Below are positions 36,937 to 45,927 of a stretch of 64,000 nucleotides of DNA, piece by piece. The notes under the pieces are model-generated. The model made no database searches. It saw nothing but the letters and a program-made list of their open reading frames with translations, and had not been told where the DNA came from. The position numbers and the translations under genes were made by a program. Position 1 is the stretch's first letter; each line of letters starts with the position of its first letter. Source of the DNA: Catellatospora sichuanensis (GTDB taxonomy: Bacteria; Actinomycetota; Actinomycetes; Mycobacteriales; Micromonosporaceae); assembly GCF_007483665.1 (NCBI RefSeq), contig NZ_VIQO01000014.1, positions 1-64,000 of the forward strand, read 5' to 3'.

Positions 36937-37826
36937 TGGGCGACCTCTCGGAAGATCTCTGCGAGGGACGGGGTGACGGGGCCGAACGCGCGCACCGGGC
37001 CGCGGGCCAACGCCGCCTGGAGCACCTGCTGGTCGTCGGCGGACGGGTCGAGGTCGAAGACCGCGTGCGCCCCGTCGAGGTCGATCAGGTGCACGCCGGG
37101 GTGGTCGCGCAGCCAGCCGGCGTCACCGTCGACGGTGAGCCGGTAGCGGGGCAGCGCGTGCTCGGCGCGTAGCTGACCGCGGGCCCCCGCGGCCCGGATC
37201 TGCCCGGCCGCGATGACGACGAGGTCGTCGCAGAGCCGCTCCACGACGTCGAGCTGGTGGCTGGAGAACAGCACCGGCACGCCCCGATTCGTCCGGTCGC
37301 GCAGCACCTCGACGACGGTGTCCACGGCGAGCGGGTCGAGGCCGGAGAACGGCTCGTCGAGCACGAGGATGTCCGGGTCGTGGATCAGCGCTGCGGCGAT
37401 CTGGGCGCGCTGCTGGTTGCCCAGCGACAGCTTCTCCAGCGGGTCACCGGCCCGCTCGCCCAGGCGGAGCCACTCGATCAGCTCCTCGGCGTTGCGGCGC
37501 ACCGCGTCGTGGCCCAGGCCGTGCAGGCGGCCGAGATAGACCAGCTGGTCGCGTACGGTCATCTTCGGGTAGAGGCCGCGCTCCTCGGGCATGTAGCCGA
37601 TCCGCCGGCGGATCTCGCGGGTCATCCGGGAGCCGGCCCAGGTCACCTCGCCGCTGTCGGGAGCGAGCACGCCCATGATGATGCGCATGGAGGTGGTCTT
37701 GCCGGCGCCGTTCGCGCCGACGAACCCGGTCATCCGCCCGGCGGTGACTTCGAAGGAGACGCCGTCGAGCACCTGCCGGTCCCCGAACCTGCGGCTCACC
37801 GCGTCGAGGCGAAGCACTTTCGTCAT
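36933..37826 (-). CDS. ABC exporter ATPase (NatA-like)
   Basis: 297 aa. Walker A GANGAGKTTSM, signature LSLGNQQRAQIAAAL, Walker B ILVLDEPFSGLDP, and a C-terminal DUF4162-like extension (YRLTVDGDAGWLRDHPGVHLID) characteristic of NatA/DrrA-type ATPases. It partners the overlapping permease. It lies 80 bp downstream of the response-regulator gene on the same strand, so the two-component system and exporter probably form one transcription unit. Confidence 0.9.
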   Translation of the reverse strand: MTKVLRLDAVSRRFGDRQVLDGVSFEVTAGRMTGFVGANGAGKTTSMRIIMGVLAPDSGEVTWAGSRMTREIRRRIGYMPEERGLYPKMTVRDQLVYLGRLHGLGHDAVRRNAEELIEWLRLGERAGDPLEKLSLGNQQRAQIAAALIHDPDILVLDEPFSGLDPLAVDTVVEVLRDRTNRGVPVLFSSHQLDVVERLCDDLVVIAAGQIRAAGARGQLRAEHALPRYRLTVDGDAGWLRDHPGVHLIDLDGAHAVFDLDPSADDQQVLQAALARGPVRAFGPVTPSLAEIFREVAQ

Positions 37827-37906
37827 GCCCACAGACGCTAGGTGCGCGGCGACGCGCTGCCGTCCACCGGTGGATCGATCTTGTCTCCGTCGCACGGATG
37901 ATGCGG

Positions 37907-38641
37907 TCAGCCGCCGGGGGTGACCACGCCGTGCTCGTACGCGAACACCACCGCCTGGGTGCGGTCACGCAGCCGCAGCTTGGCGAGCACCCGGCTGACG
38001 TGCGTCTTCACGGTCGCCTCGCCCAGGAACAGCCGGGTGGCGATCTCCGCGTTGGTCGCGCCGCCGGCCAGCAGCACCAGCACCTCGTACTCGCGCGGGG
38101 TCAGCTCCTTCAGCTCCTGCGCCGACGCCGCGGGCAGCGCGGCGGCGGGACGGGCGAATTTCGCGATGACCCGCCCCGTGATCTCCGGGGCGAGCAGCGC
38201 GTCGCCGCGCGCCAGCACCCGCACCGCCTCGATCAGCGCCTCCGGCGAACCGTTCTTCAGCAGGAAACCGCTGGCCCCGGCCTGCAGGGCGGCGAACAGG
38301 TAGTCGTCGCGGTCGAACGTGGTCAGGATCAGCACCGCCGGTCCGTCGCCCGCCGCGGTGATGCGGCGGGTCGCCTCCAGCCCGTCCACGCCGGGCATCT
38401 CGACGTCCATCAGCACCACGTCGGGCGCGGTCGACGCGGCCAGCGCAACGGCCTGCTCGCCGTCCGCCGCCTCGCCGACCACCTCGAGGTCGTCCTCCGT
38501 CTCGAGAATGACCCGGAAGCCGCTGCGCACCATCCGGTGATCGTCGGCCACCAGGATCCGGATCACGCCCGGCTCGCCCGCGCCCGCTGCCTCGTGATCG
38601 TCGGCCGCCCCGGTGTCCGGCCGCGCGCCGTGCCCGCTCAT
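37907..38641 (-). CDS. NarL-family response regulator
   Basis: 244 aa. After a 25-residue non-conserved start, the receiver domain (IRILVADDHRMVRSGFRVIL, phospho-Asp in DVVLMDVEMPGVDGLE) is followed by a LuxR-type HTH (LTPREYEVLVLLAGGATNAEIATRLFLGEATVKTHVSRVLAKL). ATG 38641 overlaps the kinase stop (ATGA). It is expected to activate the downstream exporter genes. Confidence 0.9.
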   Translation of the reverse strand: MSGHGARPDTGAADDHEAAGAGEPGVIRILVADDHRMVRSGFRVILETEDDLEVVGEAADGEQAVALAASTAPDVVLMDVEMPGVDGLEATRRITAAGDGPAVLILTTFDRDDYLFAALQAGASGFLLKNGSPEALIEAVRVLARGDALLAPEITGRVIAKFARPAAALPAASAQELKELTPREYEVLVLLAGGATNAEIATRLFLGEATVKTHVSRVLAKLRLRDRTQAVVFAYEHGVVTPGG

Positions 38642-39939
38642 GCCGCCACCTCCGCCGCCTCGACCGGGCAGGTCGGCTGCGCGGCCAGCGGGAACCGGGC
38701 GCGTACCCGGAAGCCGCCCTGCGGGCGCGGGCCGGTCTCCAGGGTGCCGTCGTGGGCGGCGACCCGCTCACGCATGCCGATCAGTCCCAGGCCGGTGACC
38801 GGCCCGTCAACACGTCCGCCGCGCCCGTCGTCGGTCGACTCCACCTCCAGCTCCTGGGCCAGGTAGCGGATCCGCACGTCGATGGTGGCCGCGCCCGCGT
38901 GCTTGAGCGTGTTCGTCACCGACTCCTGCACGATCCGGTACGCCGCCTGCGACAGCGAGTCCGGCAGCGGCACCGGGGCGCCGAACACCCCGAAGCGCAC
39001 GGTCAGCCCGGCGTCCCTGGCCCCGGCCAGCAGCGCCTCCACCCGGTCGATGCCCACGGTGGCCGGACCCTCGTCGGTGCCCGTGCCCCGGCGCAGCAGG
39101 CTGAGCATGCGGCGCAGCTCGTCCACCGCGGTGCGGGCGCTCTGCTCGATCGCCTCCAGCGCCGTACGTGCCCGCGCCGGGTCCTTGTCCATCACCCGGC
39201 GGCTCGCCGCCGCCTGCACACCCATCACCGACACGTGGTGGGCGACCACGTCGTGCAGCTCGCGGGCGATGCGCAGCCGCTCGACCATCACCGCCCGCTC
39301 CCCCGCCTCGTCCCGGGCCCGGCGCAGCTGTTCGGCCTGCACCTCAAGCTGATGATGGCGCCGTGCGGCCACCCAGGCCGTCTCGCCGAAGAAGTACGCG
39401 AACCCGAAAATGAGCGCGTTCACCAGCACCGCGTTGACGATCGCGGCGAGCAGCGGCGGCACCGGTCCGGTCGCCCCGTCGAACGCGTCCGGCGGCACCG
39501 CGTCGATCGACAGCCAGATCGACACCAGCAGCCAGCCGAACATCGCCGTGATGATGCCCAGGCGCACCTGCCGCGAGCGCCGGTGGTCGCCGGCCCACGC
39601 CCCGGCCGTGTAGAGCGCGCAGAACAGCGTGCCGGTCGCCAGCTGCATCTCCGGCGCGGCCCGGACCTGGGCGACGATGAACGCCGACGACACCACCACC
39701 GCGACGGTCAGCGGGAACCGGCGGCGCACCGCCAGCGGCACAGTGATCGCCAGCGACCAGGCCACCTGCTCCGGCCAGCTCGGCGGCGGCCCCAGATGGA
39801 ACGCCCCCACGCTGGCGGTCAACGTCAGGTTGAGCAGCGCCACGGCCGTCACCACCAGCGCAATTAACACGTCGGCGCGCCGCTGCTCGACGGTCGGGTC
39901 GGGGCGTCGCCAGCCGTCGGAGCTCCCCAGGGTGGTCAT
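38638..39939 (-). CDS. HisKA_3 sensor histidine kinase (DesK/NarX-like)
   Basis: 433 aa. About five TM helices occupy residues 25-175 (LIALVVTAVALLNLTLTAS through VLVNALIFGFAYFFG), then a coiled region, the HisKA_3 box with phospho-His (IARELHDVVAHHVSVMGVQA) and a HATPase_c domain (IVQESVTNTLKHAGAATI, GLGLIGMRERVAAHDGTLE). It senses a membrane or envelope signal and phosphorylates the overlapping response regulator. The start at ATG 39939 gives an intact membrane domain. Confidence 0.9.
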   Translation of the reverse strand: MTTLGSSDGWRRPDPTVEQRRADVLIALVVTAVALLNLTLTASVGAFHLGPPPSWPEQVAWSLAITVPLAVRRRFPLTVAVVVSSAFIVAQVRAAPEMQLATGTLFCALYTAGAWAGDHRRSRQVRLGIITAMFGWLLVSIWLSIDAVPPDAFDGATGPVPPLLAAIVNAVLVNALIFGFAYFFGETAWVAARRHHQLEVQAEQLRRARDEAGERAVMVERLRIARELHDVVAHHVSVMGVQAAASRRVMDKDPARARTALEAIEQSARTAVDELRRMLSLLRRGTGTDEGPATVGIDRVEALLAGARDAGLTVRFGVFGAPVPLPDSLSQAAYRIVQESVTNTLKHAGAATIDVRIRYLAQELEVESTDDGRGGRVDGPVTGLGLIGMRERVAAHDGTLETGPRPQGGFRVRARFPLAAQPTCPVEAAEVAA

Positions 39940-40041
39940 CCCGCGACACTGACACACCGGCCCCGCCGGGCGCCAACTCGCGCGCTCACGAACCCGGGCA
40001 TGGTGTTGAATGCTTGGATCCCCTCGACCCATGGAGTGGCC

Positions 40042-40476
40042 ATGCCTCGCACCGTCGTCCCGCCCGTGCGGTTCCGCAGCCCGAGTGCGGGACCGGGAGT
40101 CGGCGGGGACGGACTGCCCGAGCGGCTGGTCAAGTACGTGCCCGCGGAGACGCTGGCGTTCTTCGTGCCGCTGGCCGCCGTGGTCGGGCCCGAGCGGCGG
40201 GCGCTGCTGATCACGCTGATCGCGGTCGGCCTGGCCGGGACCGTCGGCTACCTGTGGCTGGCCGGGCAGAAGCTCCCGGCTGACGAGCAGCCGCTGCCGC
40301 ACTTCTACGTGCTGGCGGCCGTCGCCTATCTGTGCTGGGCGGTCGGCGTCAGCGCGCACGCCGCCGCACTGATCGGGCTGGACCAGGTGGCGGCCGGAGT
40401 GGTGCTGACGATCGCGGTGTTCCTGGTGCCGCTGGCCGACGAACTGCTGGTGCGGCTACGCCGACCGGCCGGCTGA
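40042..40476 (+). CDS. small multi-pass membrane protein
   Basis: 144 aa. After an Arg/Pro/Gly N-terminus come four hydrophobic helices (TLAFFVPLAAVVGP, LITLIAVGLAGTVGYLWLAG, HFYVLAAVAYLCWAVGVSAHAAALIG, AAGVVLTIAVFLVPLADELLV). The motif ERLVKYVPAETLAFF recurs in short actinobacterial membrane proteins of unknown role. Its 3' end overlaps that of the convergent CHAT gene by 21 bp, but the opposite strand argues against one transcription unit. Confidence 0.6.
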   Translation: MPRTVVPPVRFRSPSAGPGVGGDGLPERLVKYVPAETLAFFVPLAAVVGPERRALLITLIAVGLAGTVGYLWLAGQKLPADEQPLPHFYVLAAVAYLCWAVGVSAHAAALIGLDQVAAGVVLTIAVFLVPLADELLVRLRRPAG

Positions 40477-41730
40477 GGCGCGGTAGATGCCGGGCCGGGC
40501 CCGTTCGACGGTGAGCTGGGTGTCGCCGTACATGACGTACAGCAGGCCGAGCGGGTTGCGGAAGTCGCGCAGCAGGTCCCGGCGGGCCCACACCACCGCC
40601 TCGCCGAGCGGACGGCGCGTCTCCAGCAGGCGGCCGTAGAACGCGGCGGCGAACCCGCCCGCGACGCCGTCGGGCACGTCGGTCTCGGTGCCGATGAACG
40701 CCCGGTGGCCATGGTTGAGGAACCAGCGCGGAAACGAGTACGCCGTCAGCGGGTTGGTCCGCGAGGAGGCGCACGCGTTGAGGATGATCACGGCCCGGTG
40801 CCCGGCGGTGCTGCGGTCGGCGAAGAACCGGTCGTAGTAGCCCTCCCGCAGCTCGCCGAAGGTCACCCGGCGGGTCTTGCCGTTGCGCGTCGACAGCACC
40901 AGCGCGTAGTCGTCGTCGAACTCGGCGCTGGTGTCGCAGTGGCAGGCGAAATGCTGCACCTGCACCGGTGTGCCGTCGCCCGCGCCGCCGTCCAGCGGTG
41001 CACCGTCGTAGAGGGCCCGCAGCAGCGATGCGCGGACCACCTCCTCGTCCTGCGCCACCGGCCACGGACCTTCCACCTGCACGTGCCCGCCGAGGGAGGC
41101 CAGGAAACGCTCCTCCTCACGGGCGCTGCCCAGCTCGCGGTGCCGCAAGAACTGCACCGGCAGTGCGGGCTCGTTGCGCAGCACGGAGTCGGCGGTGGCG
41201 CGGGCGGGCACGACCCGGCGCACGACGGTGGCGAACCCGAGGAACCGCGACGCGGCCCGGACCAGGTCGTCGTACGTGCGCAGTGGCGGCAGCGAGCCGA
41301 AGTCGAACAGCGGCAGCAGCTCCAGGGGCAGGGTCTCGTCCCGGCAGTGCAGCTCGACCATCGGGATGGGCCGCTGCGGGTCGTCCCACTCGGCGGCCTG
41401 CCACCGCGGCCACGCCGCCCGGAACGCCGACTCCAGGCGCAGGAAGCGCGCGATGTCGTCCTGGATCAGCATGCCGGTCAGTTCCCGTCCGGCGTTGAGC
41501 AGGATGCGCAGCGCCGTCGCGACCTGCTCGCTGGTCGCGTTGAGCCGGGCGACCAATGGCACGACCCGGCGCAGGTACTCGCCGGCTTTGCGGCGCATCG
41601 CCTCCAGTGCCCGCCGGTCGGGCAGCGGCAGGTACACGGTCTCGCCGGTGGCGGGGAACTCGAAGCACACCTCGACGCCGGGGCCGGAACGCGGTGCACG
41701 GATGGAGACGGTGGCGATGACCTCGCTCAA
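40456..41730 (-). CDS. CHAT-domain (caspase-like) protease
   Basis: 424 aa. An N-terminal region of about 170 residues without recognised domain is followed by a CHAT peptidase: catalytic His264 in VQHFACHCDTS and Cys320 in VIILNACASSRT, with strands such as RAFIGTETDVPDGVAGGFAAAFY between them and the end. TTG 41730 is chosen because GGAGGG sits 5 bases before it and because it overlaps the stop of the PH-domain gene (TTGA). CHAT proteases are effectors of conflict or regulated-death systems; here the likely partner is the coupled membrane PH protein. Confidence 0.85.
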   Translation of the reverse strand: MSEVIATVSIRAPRSGPGVEVCFEFPATGETVYLPLPDRRALEAMRRKAGEYLRRVVPLVARLNATSEQVATALRILLNAGRELTGMLIQDDIARFLRLESAFRAAWPRWQAAEWDDPQRPIPMVELHCRDETLPLELLPLFDFGSLPPLRTYDDLVRAASRFLGFATVVRRVVPARATADSVLRNEPALPVQFLRHRELGSAREEERFLASLGGHVQVEGPWPVAQDEEVVRASLLRALYDGAPLDGGAGDGTPVQVQHFACHCDTSAEFDDDYALVLSTRNGKTRRVTFGELREGYYDRFFADRSTAGHRAVIILNACASSRTNPLTAYSFPRWFLNHGHRAFIGTETDVPDGVAGGFAAAFYGRLLETRRPLGEAVVWARRDLLRDFRNPLGLLYVMYGDTQLTVERARPGIYRASAGRSA

Positions 41731-42809
41731 CCGCCCTCCCGGCCGCCCGGCCGCAGCTCCGCCGCCAGCTCGATGCTCTGCAGCGTGCGGCGGCCCTGGG
41801 TCACCCGGATCCACATCCAGGGCGGCTCCGTGAGTTCCTCGCCGATGGGGTCGAAGCTGAACTCGATCGCCGCGGCGCGGTCGTGCCAGGCCGGCAGTGC
41901 GAGTGCCGGCCGGCGCAGCGAGGTGCGGTCACTGTCGACCTCGACCTCGAACCGCACCCGAGGCTCGGTGACACCGCCGGACACGACGAGCGGTTCGCTG
42001 ACGCCTCCGGCCGGGAACGGCGCGATGGTGACCACCATGCGATAGGCGCGGGCGGGGTCGTACGCGAACCGGCGGGACCCGGACACCGGCACCGGGCCGT
42101 CCTGGTCGAAGACCTCCACGCCGATCCAGCCGTCGTAGTCGACCAGCGGCGGGCCCTGGAGGGCCTCCTGCACGGCATCGGCCACGTTGGCGCCCAGCCG
42201 GGCCTCGACGGCGGAGGGCTCGTAGATCTCCTCCACGATGCGCAGGTAGAGCTCGTTCGGGTTGGGCAGGTCGGCGATGCGGCGCAGCGGACCGCGGGTG
42301 CCGCCGCCGTCGATCTGGAAGGTCCCGTAGTTCAGCAGCCGACCCAGCGGCGACTGCAGGTAGTGCATGTCGGTCACCCGCAACAGCGGGACCATCGACA
42401 CCCGACGGGTGATCACGCCGCGGACCAGCATGAGCCGCCTGTTCGTCAGCACGAACCGGGTCAGCAGCCAGTCCGCGACGCGATGCGCCGCCACCAGCAG
42501 AAACACGGCCACGAGCACGGCGACCACCGCAGCGGTGTACTCCGGCTTGATCCGCTGCACGGCGATCGTCACGCACAGGCCCGCATAGATCGCGACGACC
42601 AGCAACGACTTGATCGGGCTGACCACGTGGCGACGCCACTCGCCGCGGTATCTCTCGGTCGGGAACAGGTAGTTCACCACGACCCTGGTGGGCTCGTCGC
42701 CCAACGGAAGCACCAGCAGCGGCAGGGGCGACAGCCGCAGTCCCTCGAGCTCGTCCTCGGTCAGCGGGTCGAACTCGAGGTCGTCGCCGGGCCCGGATTC
42801 ACGGCTCAT
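41727..42809 (-). CDS. membrane protein with bacterial PH domain and C-terminal beta domain
   Basis: 360 aa. An acidic N-terminus is followed by two TM helices (residues about 68-88 and 92-110), then a bPH_2 domain (VLTNRRLMLVRGVITRRVSMVPLLRVTDMHYLQSPLGRLLNYGTFQIDGGG), a short helical part, and a C-terminal roughly 120-residue beta-rich domain (VDYDGWIGVEVFDQDGPV ... PPWMWIRVTQGRRTLQSIELAAEL) that I do not recognise. Its stop is coupled to the CHAT protease. It may tether or sense for the protease at the membrane. Confidence 0.75.
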   Translation of the reverse strand: MSRESGPGDDLEFDPLTEDELEGLRLSPLPLLVLPLGDEPTRVVVNYLFPTERYRGEWRRHVVSPIKSLLVVAIYAGLCVTIAVQRIKPEYTAAVVAVLVAVFLLVAAHRVADWLLTRFVLTNRRLMLVRGVITRRVSMVPLLRVTDMHYLQSPLGRLLNYGTFQIDGGGTRGPLRRIADLPNPNELYLRIVEEIYEPSAVEARLGANVADAVQEALQGPPLVDYDGWIGVEVFDQDGPVPVSGSRRFAYDPARAYRMVVTIAPFPAGGVSEPLVVSGGVTEPRVRFEVEVDSDRTSLRRPALALPAWHDRAAAIEFSFDPIGEELTEPPWMWIRVTQGRRTLQSIELAAELRPGGREGG

Positions 42810-42925
42810 GCCGCACCGGCCGATATCGGGTGAGCCCTGGATGCTGGCATGGCGTCATGGTACGGGCGCGATCGCCGCCCGTGGTCACCGTGTCCTGTTC
42901 GGACATTCCCCGCCACGACCGCAGG

Positions 42926-42970
42926 CGCTCGGCCGCGTCGACCGTGCACCCCGGTCGACGCGGCCGAGCG
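42926..42970. terminator. strong stem-loop terminator
   Basis: Perfect 19-bp arms (CGCTCGGCCGCGTCGACCG and its complement) enclose a 7-base loop TGCACCC. It lies 9 bp past the stop of the minus-strand gene at 42979 and upstream of the PH-CHAT pair, insulating the two minus-strand units. Confidence 0.75.
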
Positions 42971-42978
42971 TGTGCGGA

Positions 42979-43788
42979 CTAAGCCGCCACAGGTGGCGTG
43001 ACCACCTGCGCTTGCGTCGCCCGGTGTCGCCGGATCAGGAGGTTCGCGTACACGAGCAGGAATACGGCGACGTGTATGGACACCGCCGTAACGAGGACGA
43101 AGAGGTATGCGGGCAGGAACTCGCCGCCGAAGAACACCTCCATCCCGTACGGATCGAAGCGCGTGACCGCGGACCAGTAGGAGACCAGCGCGGCGGTCGC
43201 CACAATGCCCCAGGACAATGGCGCACGGCGAACCCTGCCTGCCAGCGCGCACAGCACGCCGGCGCTCAGCGCCCACCGGAACCCGTCGCCCACGTGGGAC
43301 CGGTTGAGCGAAAACCCTTCCAGCAGGGGCCAGGCCGTGAACACGGCGAACATGAGGCCGAAGGTCCAGAGCGGCACGAACGCCGGGCGTATCAGCTGCG
43401 TCACCCCCGTGGTGACACCTGCGCAGATGATCCCTAGCACGACGGCTGCCACGATGCTGCCCGCGCCGACCCATGCCTGCCAGGTGATGGTGTCGTCACT
43501 GCGGAAGGTCGTCCAGCCCAGCGCGAGCTGCAGGTAGAGCATGGGAAGTCCCGCGATGAGCACCAGCGACAGCACCGCATGCGCGAAGTTGCGCCCCGGC
43601 CGGACCACGACCGCAGGCTCGCGGTGCGGCCGTGAGGCGGCGAGGCTGGCCGCATACCGCAGCCGCCGGGCGTTGCCGGGCGTAGCGTGCAGCTCTGCCC
43701 GCCACTCGGCGAGCATCTCGTCGCGCAGATCCTCCGGCCAGCGGCGGGCCGCAGCGGTGAGGAACGTGCTGCAAATGCGCTTGATCAT
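42979..43788 (-). CDS. membrane protein paired with PadR regulator
   Basis: 269 aa. A soluble N-terminus resembling the 'permease prefix' region (AARRWPEDLRDEMLAEWRAELHATPG) is followed by about six TM helices (VLSLVLIAGLPMLYLQLAL, IVAAVVLGIICAGVTTGV, LWTFGLMFAVFTAWPLL and further). Its ATG overlaps the PadR stop. PadR/membrane-protein pairs of this kind are common in actinobacteria; the function of the membrane partner is not known. Confidence 0.7.
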   Translation of the reverse strand: MIKRICSTFLTAAARRWPEDLRDEMLAEWRAELHATPGNARRLRYAASLAASRPHREPAVVVRPGRNFAHAVLSLVLIAGLPMLYLQLALGWTTFRSDDTITWQAWVGAGSIVAAVVLGIICAGVTTGVTQLIRPAFVPLWTFGLMFAVFTAWPLLEGFSLNRSHVGDGFRWALSAGVLCALAGRVRRAPLSWGIVATAALVSYWSAVTRFDPYGMEVFFGGEFLPAYLFVLVTAVSIHVAVFLLVYANLLIRRHRATQAQVVTPPVAA

Positions 43789-44117
43789 GCGGTGGCCTCC
43801 TTGGCAACCGTGTGAGCCGGCGCCGTCCTCGTCTGTTCGTGCAGCTCGGCGAGACGTTGGCGGGCGATCGGCAGCGCCGCCGGGGTGAGCCGGTAGTACG
43901 CGCGGGCGGGGCGTCCGGCCACGGACGGGTCGATCTCCTCCCAGCGCTTCTCCAGCCAGCCGGCCTCGGTCAACCGAGCCAGGATCGGATACAGCGTCCC
44001 GCTGGGCAGTTCGGACGATTGCATCAGCGCCATTCCATAGTGGTCGCCGGTGGGATCGGCGACGAGTGCCGCGAGAACTCGTGCCACCGGCACCGTCATA
44101 CGCAGTTCGGTGTTCAT
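43785..44117 (-). CDS. PadR-family transcriptional regulator
   Basis: 110 aa. Winged-helix PadR signature: ALVADPTGDHYGMALMQSSELPSGTLYPILARLTEAGWLEKRWEE with ARAYYRLTPAA in the wing. It is short for PadR and lacks a long C-terminal dimerisation domain (PadR-s2 type). The start at ATG 44117 is preceded by GTAGGAAC. Its promoter region is shared, divergently, with the urea operon leader. Confidence 0.9.
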   Translation of the reverse strand: MNTELRMTVPVARVLAALVADPTGDHYGMALMQSSELPSGTLYPILARLTEAGWLEKRWEEIDPSVAGRPARAYYRLTPAALPIARQRLAELHEQTRTAPAHTVAKEATA

Positions 44118-44269
44118 AGTAGGAACTCTACATAGGGTCCGGGCTCCATGGGGCACGGTCAGGCGGCACGGTCGGGTGTCTTGACACGACACCGGCGGTT
44201 CAAGATACTTCTCGTGTGAAGCATCTCCGTTGAGACGGAGCCGCCGTCACCTGTCCGAATAGCTCGCAG

Positions 44270-44325
44270 AGCCGACGCCAAGGCCGCACACGATGCGGTT
44301 CAATGGCGTCGGCTTTTGTTGTTTT
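44270..44325 (+). terminator. terminator-like hairpin in the urtA leader
   Basis: AGCCGACGCCA (44270-44280) pairs perfectly with TGGCGTCGGCT (44304-44314) and is followed by TTTTGTTGTTTT, an intrinsic-terminator pattern unusual for this GC-rich DNA. The loop holds its own hairpin (CCGCA/TGCGG). Upstream, CTCCGT-TGAG-ACGGAG (44225-44240) forms another stem. Lying 290 bp before urtA on the sense strand, it may be part of an attenuator or riboswitch. I could not match a known aptamer class. Confidence 0.5.
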
Positions 44326-44364
44326 CGCTGGTCAACAGCCAGATTTCACACGGACAGATACAGC

Positions 44365-44396
44365 GTATTAAGAGCGATGAAACAGAACTGAAATCA
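44365..44396 (+). promoter_or_regulatory. possible GlnR-type nitrogen-control site
   Basis: In an A/T-rich stretch, GATGAAACAGAACTGAAATC contains GAAAC and GAAAT spaced by six bases, and TTAAG lies six bases before GAAAC. Actinobacterial GlnR boxes have GTnAC-n6-GAAAC half sites, and urea uptake/urease genes are known GlnR targets in Streptomyces and relatives. The match is partial, so this is a suggestion only. Confidence 0.3.
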
Positions 44397-44613
44397 CGCT
44401 CCCCGACGCTTGCCGTGCCTGGCATTCAGGCGGACGCCCACGGGCCGGCACAACCGGACGAAGCCTCCGCTGCGCGCTGCCGGCATCCGCATAGGACCGA
44501 CTTCCGCACCGCCACGGGCCGGCACGCGCCACGCCGAGGACGCCGACGTCTCCCGCCCCGCGGTGCTTCTCCCCCTTGACCTGTGCTCCGCCGATTCAGG
44601 GAGATACCCCAAG

Positions 44614-45858
44614 ATGCTCAGATTCCACCGACGCCGCCTCGCGGCCTGCAGCGTCGCCCTGGCCGCCGCGCTGGCGATCAGCGCCTGCGGCAGCAAGACC
44701 GGCGAAAGCGACTCCACCGGCGGCGTCACCGCCGACACCTCGGGCGACACCGTCAAGGTGGGCCTGCTCAACTCGCTGTCGGGCACCATGGCCATCAGCG
44801 AGGTCACCGTCCGCGACGCCATCATGCTGGCCGTCGAGGAGATCAACGCCGCGGGGGGCGTGCTCGGCAAGAAGCTCGCACCGGTCGGTGAGGACGGCGC
44901 CTCGGACTGGCCGACGTTCGCCGAGAAGGCGGAGAAGCTGATCAAAGTGGACCGGGTCGCGGCCGTCTTCGGCTGCTGGACCTCGGCCAGCCGCAAGGCC
45001 GTGAAGCCGGTCTTCGAGGAGAACAAGGCGCTGCTGTTCTACCCGGTGCAGTACGAGGGCCTGGAGCAGTCGCCGTACATCTTCTACACCGGCGCGACCA
45101 CCAACCAGCAGATCGTGCCCGGCCTGGACTACCTCAAGGCGCAGGGCAAGAAGTCGGTCTACCTGGTCGGCAGCGACTACGTCTTCCCGCGCACCGCCAA
45201 TAAGATCATCAAGGCGTACGCCGAGGCCAACGGCCTCAAGGTGCTCGGTGAGGACTACGCGCCGCTGGGCAGCACGGAGTTCGGCACGATCGTCAACAAG
45301 GTCAAGGCGTCCAAGGCCGAGGCCGTGTTCAACACCCTCAACGGCGACAGCAACGTGGCCTTCTTCAAGGAGTACAAGTCCGCGGGCCTGACCGCCGCGT
45401 CGATGCCGGTCGTCTCGGTCTCGATCGCCGAGGAGGAGGTCAAGAGCATCGGCACGCAGTACCTCGCGGGCCAGCTCACGGCGTGGAACTACTACCAGAC
45501 GACCACGGGCGCGGCCAACGACAAGTTCGTCAAGGCGTACAAGGCCAAGTTCGGCGCGGACAAGCCGACCAGCGACCCGATGGAGGCCGCGTACGTGTCG
45601 GTCTACCTGTGGAAGGCCATGGTCGAGAAGGCCGGCTCGTTCGACGTGGAGAAGGTGAAGGGCGCCTCGAACGGCGTCACCTTCGAGGCCCCCGAGGGCC
45701 TGGTCACCATCGACGGCGCGACGCAGCACATCCACAAGACCGCGCGCATCGGCAAGATCGGCGACGACGGCCTGATCACCGAGGTGTGGAACTCCGGCGG
45801 ACCGGTCAAGCCGGACCCGTACCTCAAGGGCTACCCCGGGGCGAGCGGCCTTTCCTGA
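44614..45858 (+). CDS. urtA: urea ABC transporter, substrate-binding lipoprotein UrtA
   Basis: 414 aa. Lipobox near residues 22-25 (AISAC, then GSKTGES). The mature part carries the UrtA/FmdD/AmiC-type sequence [82 protein letters not shown] and [18 protein letters not shown]. It binds urea (or short amides) outside the membrane and delivers it to UrtBC. It is first gene of the urtABCDE-ureABCFGD locus after a 496-bp leader region. A stem-loop follows its stop, probably giving more urtA than distal mRNA. Confidence 0.95.
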   Translation: MLRFHRRRLAACSVALAAALAISACGSKTGESDSTGGVTADTSGDTVKVGLLNSLSGTMAISEVTVRDAIMLAVEEINAAGGVLGKKLAPVGEDGASDWPTFAEKAEKLIKVDRVAAVFGCWTSASRKAVKPVFEENKALLFYPVQYEGLEQSPYIFYTGATTNQQIVPGLDYLKAQGKKSVYLVGSDYVFPRTANKIIKAYAEANGLKVLGEDYAPLGSTEFGTIVNKVKASKAEAVFNTLNGDSNVAFFKEYKSAGLTAASMPVVSVSIAEEEVKSIGTQYLAGQLTAWNYYQTTTGAANDKFVKAYKAKFGADKPTSDPMEAAYVSVYLWKAMVEKAGSFDVEKVKGASNGVTFEAPEGLVTIDGATQHIHKTARIGKIGDDGLITEVWNSGGPVKPDPYLKGYPGASGLS

Positions 45859-45867
45859 CCCACCCGC

Positions 45868-45902
45868 GGCGGTGGAGCGGTCCTGGTGGCCGCTCCACCG
45901 CC
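45868..45902 (+). terminator. urtA-urtB intercistronic stem-loop
   Basis: GGCGGTGGAGCGG (45868-45880) and CCGCTCCACCGCC (45890-45902) form a perfect 13-bp stem with a 9-base loop, 10 bp after the urtA stop. No T-run. It probably acts as a partial terminator or 3' mRNA stabiliser that raises the ratio of binding protein to permease. Confidence 0.6.
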
Positions 45903-45927
45903 CCGTCCCAGCTCTAGGCGGCAACGC

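Noticed and set aside
44200-44330. Leader upstream of urtA as a guanidine, magnesium (M-box), cobalamin or NiCo riboswitch
   Set aside because: I compared the remembered conserved cores of these classes and found no convincing match. Only the terminator-like hairpin is directly supported, so no aptamer class is named.
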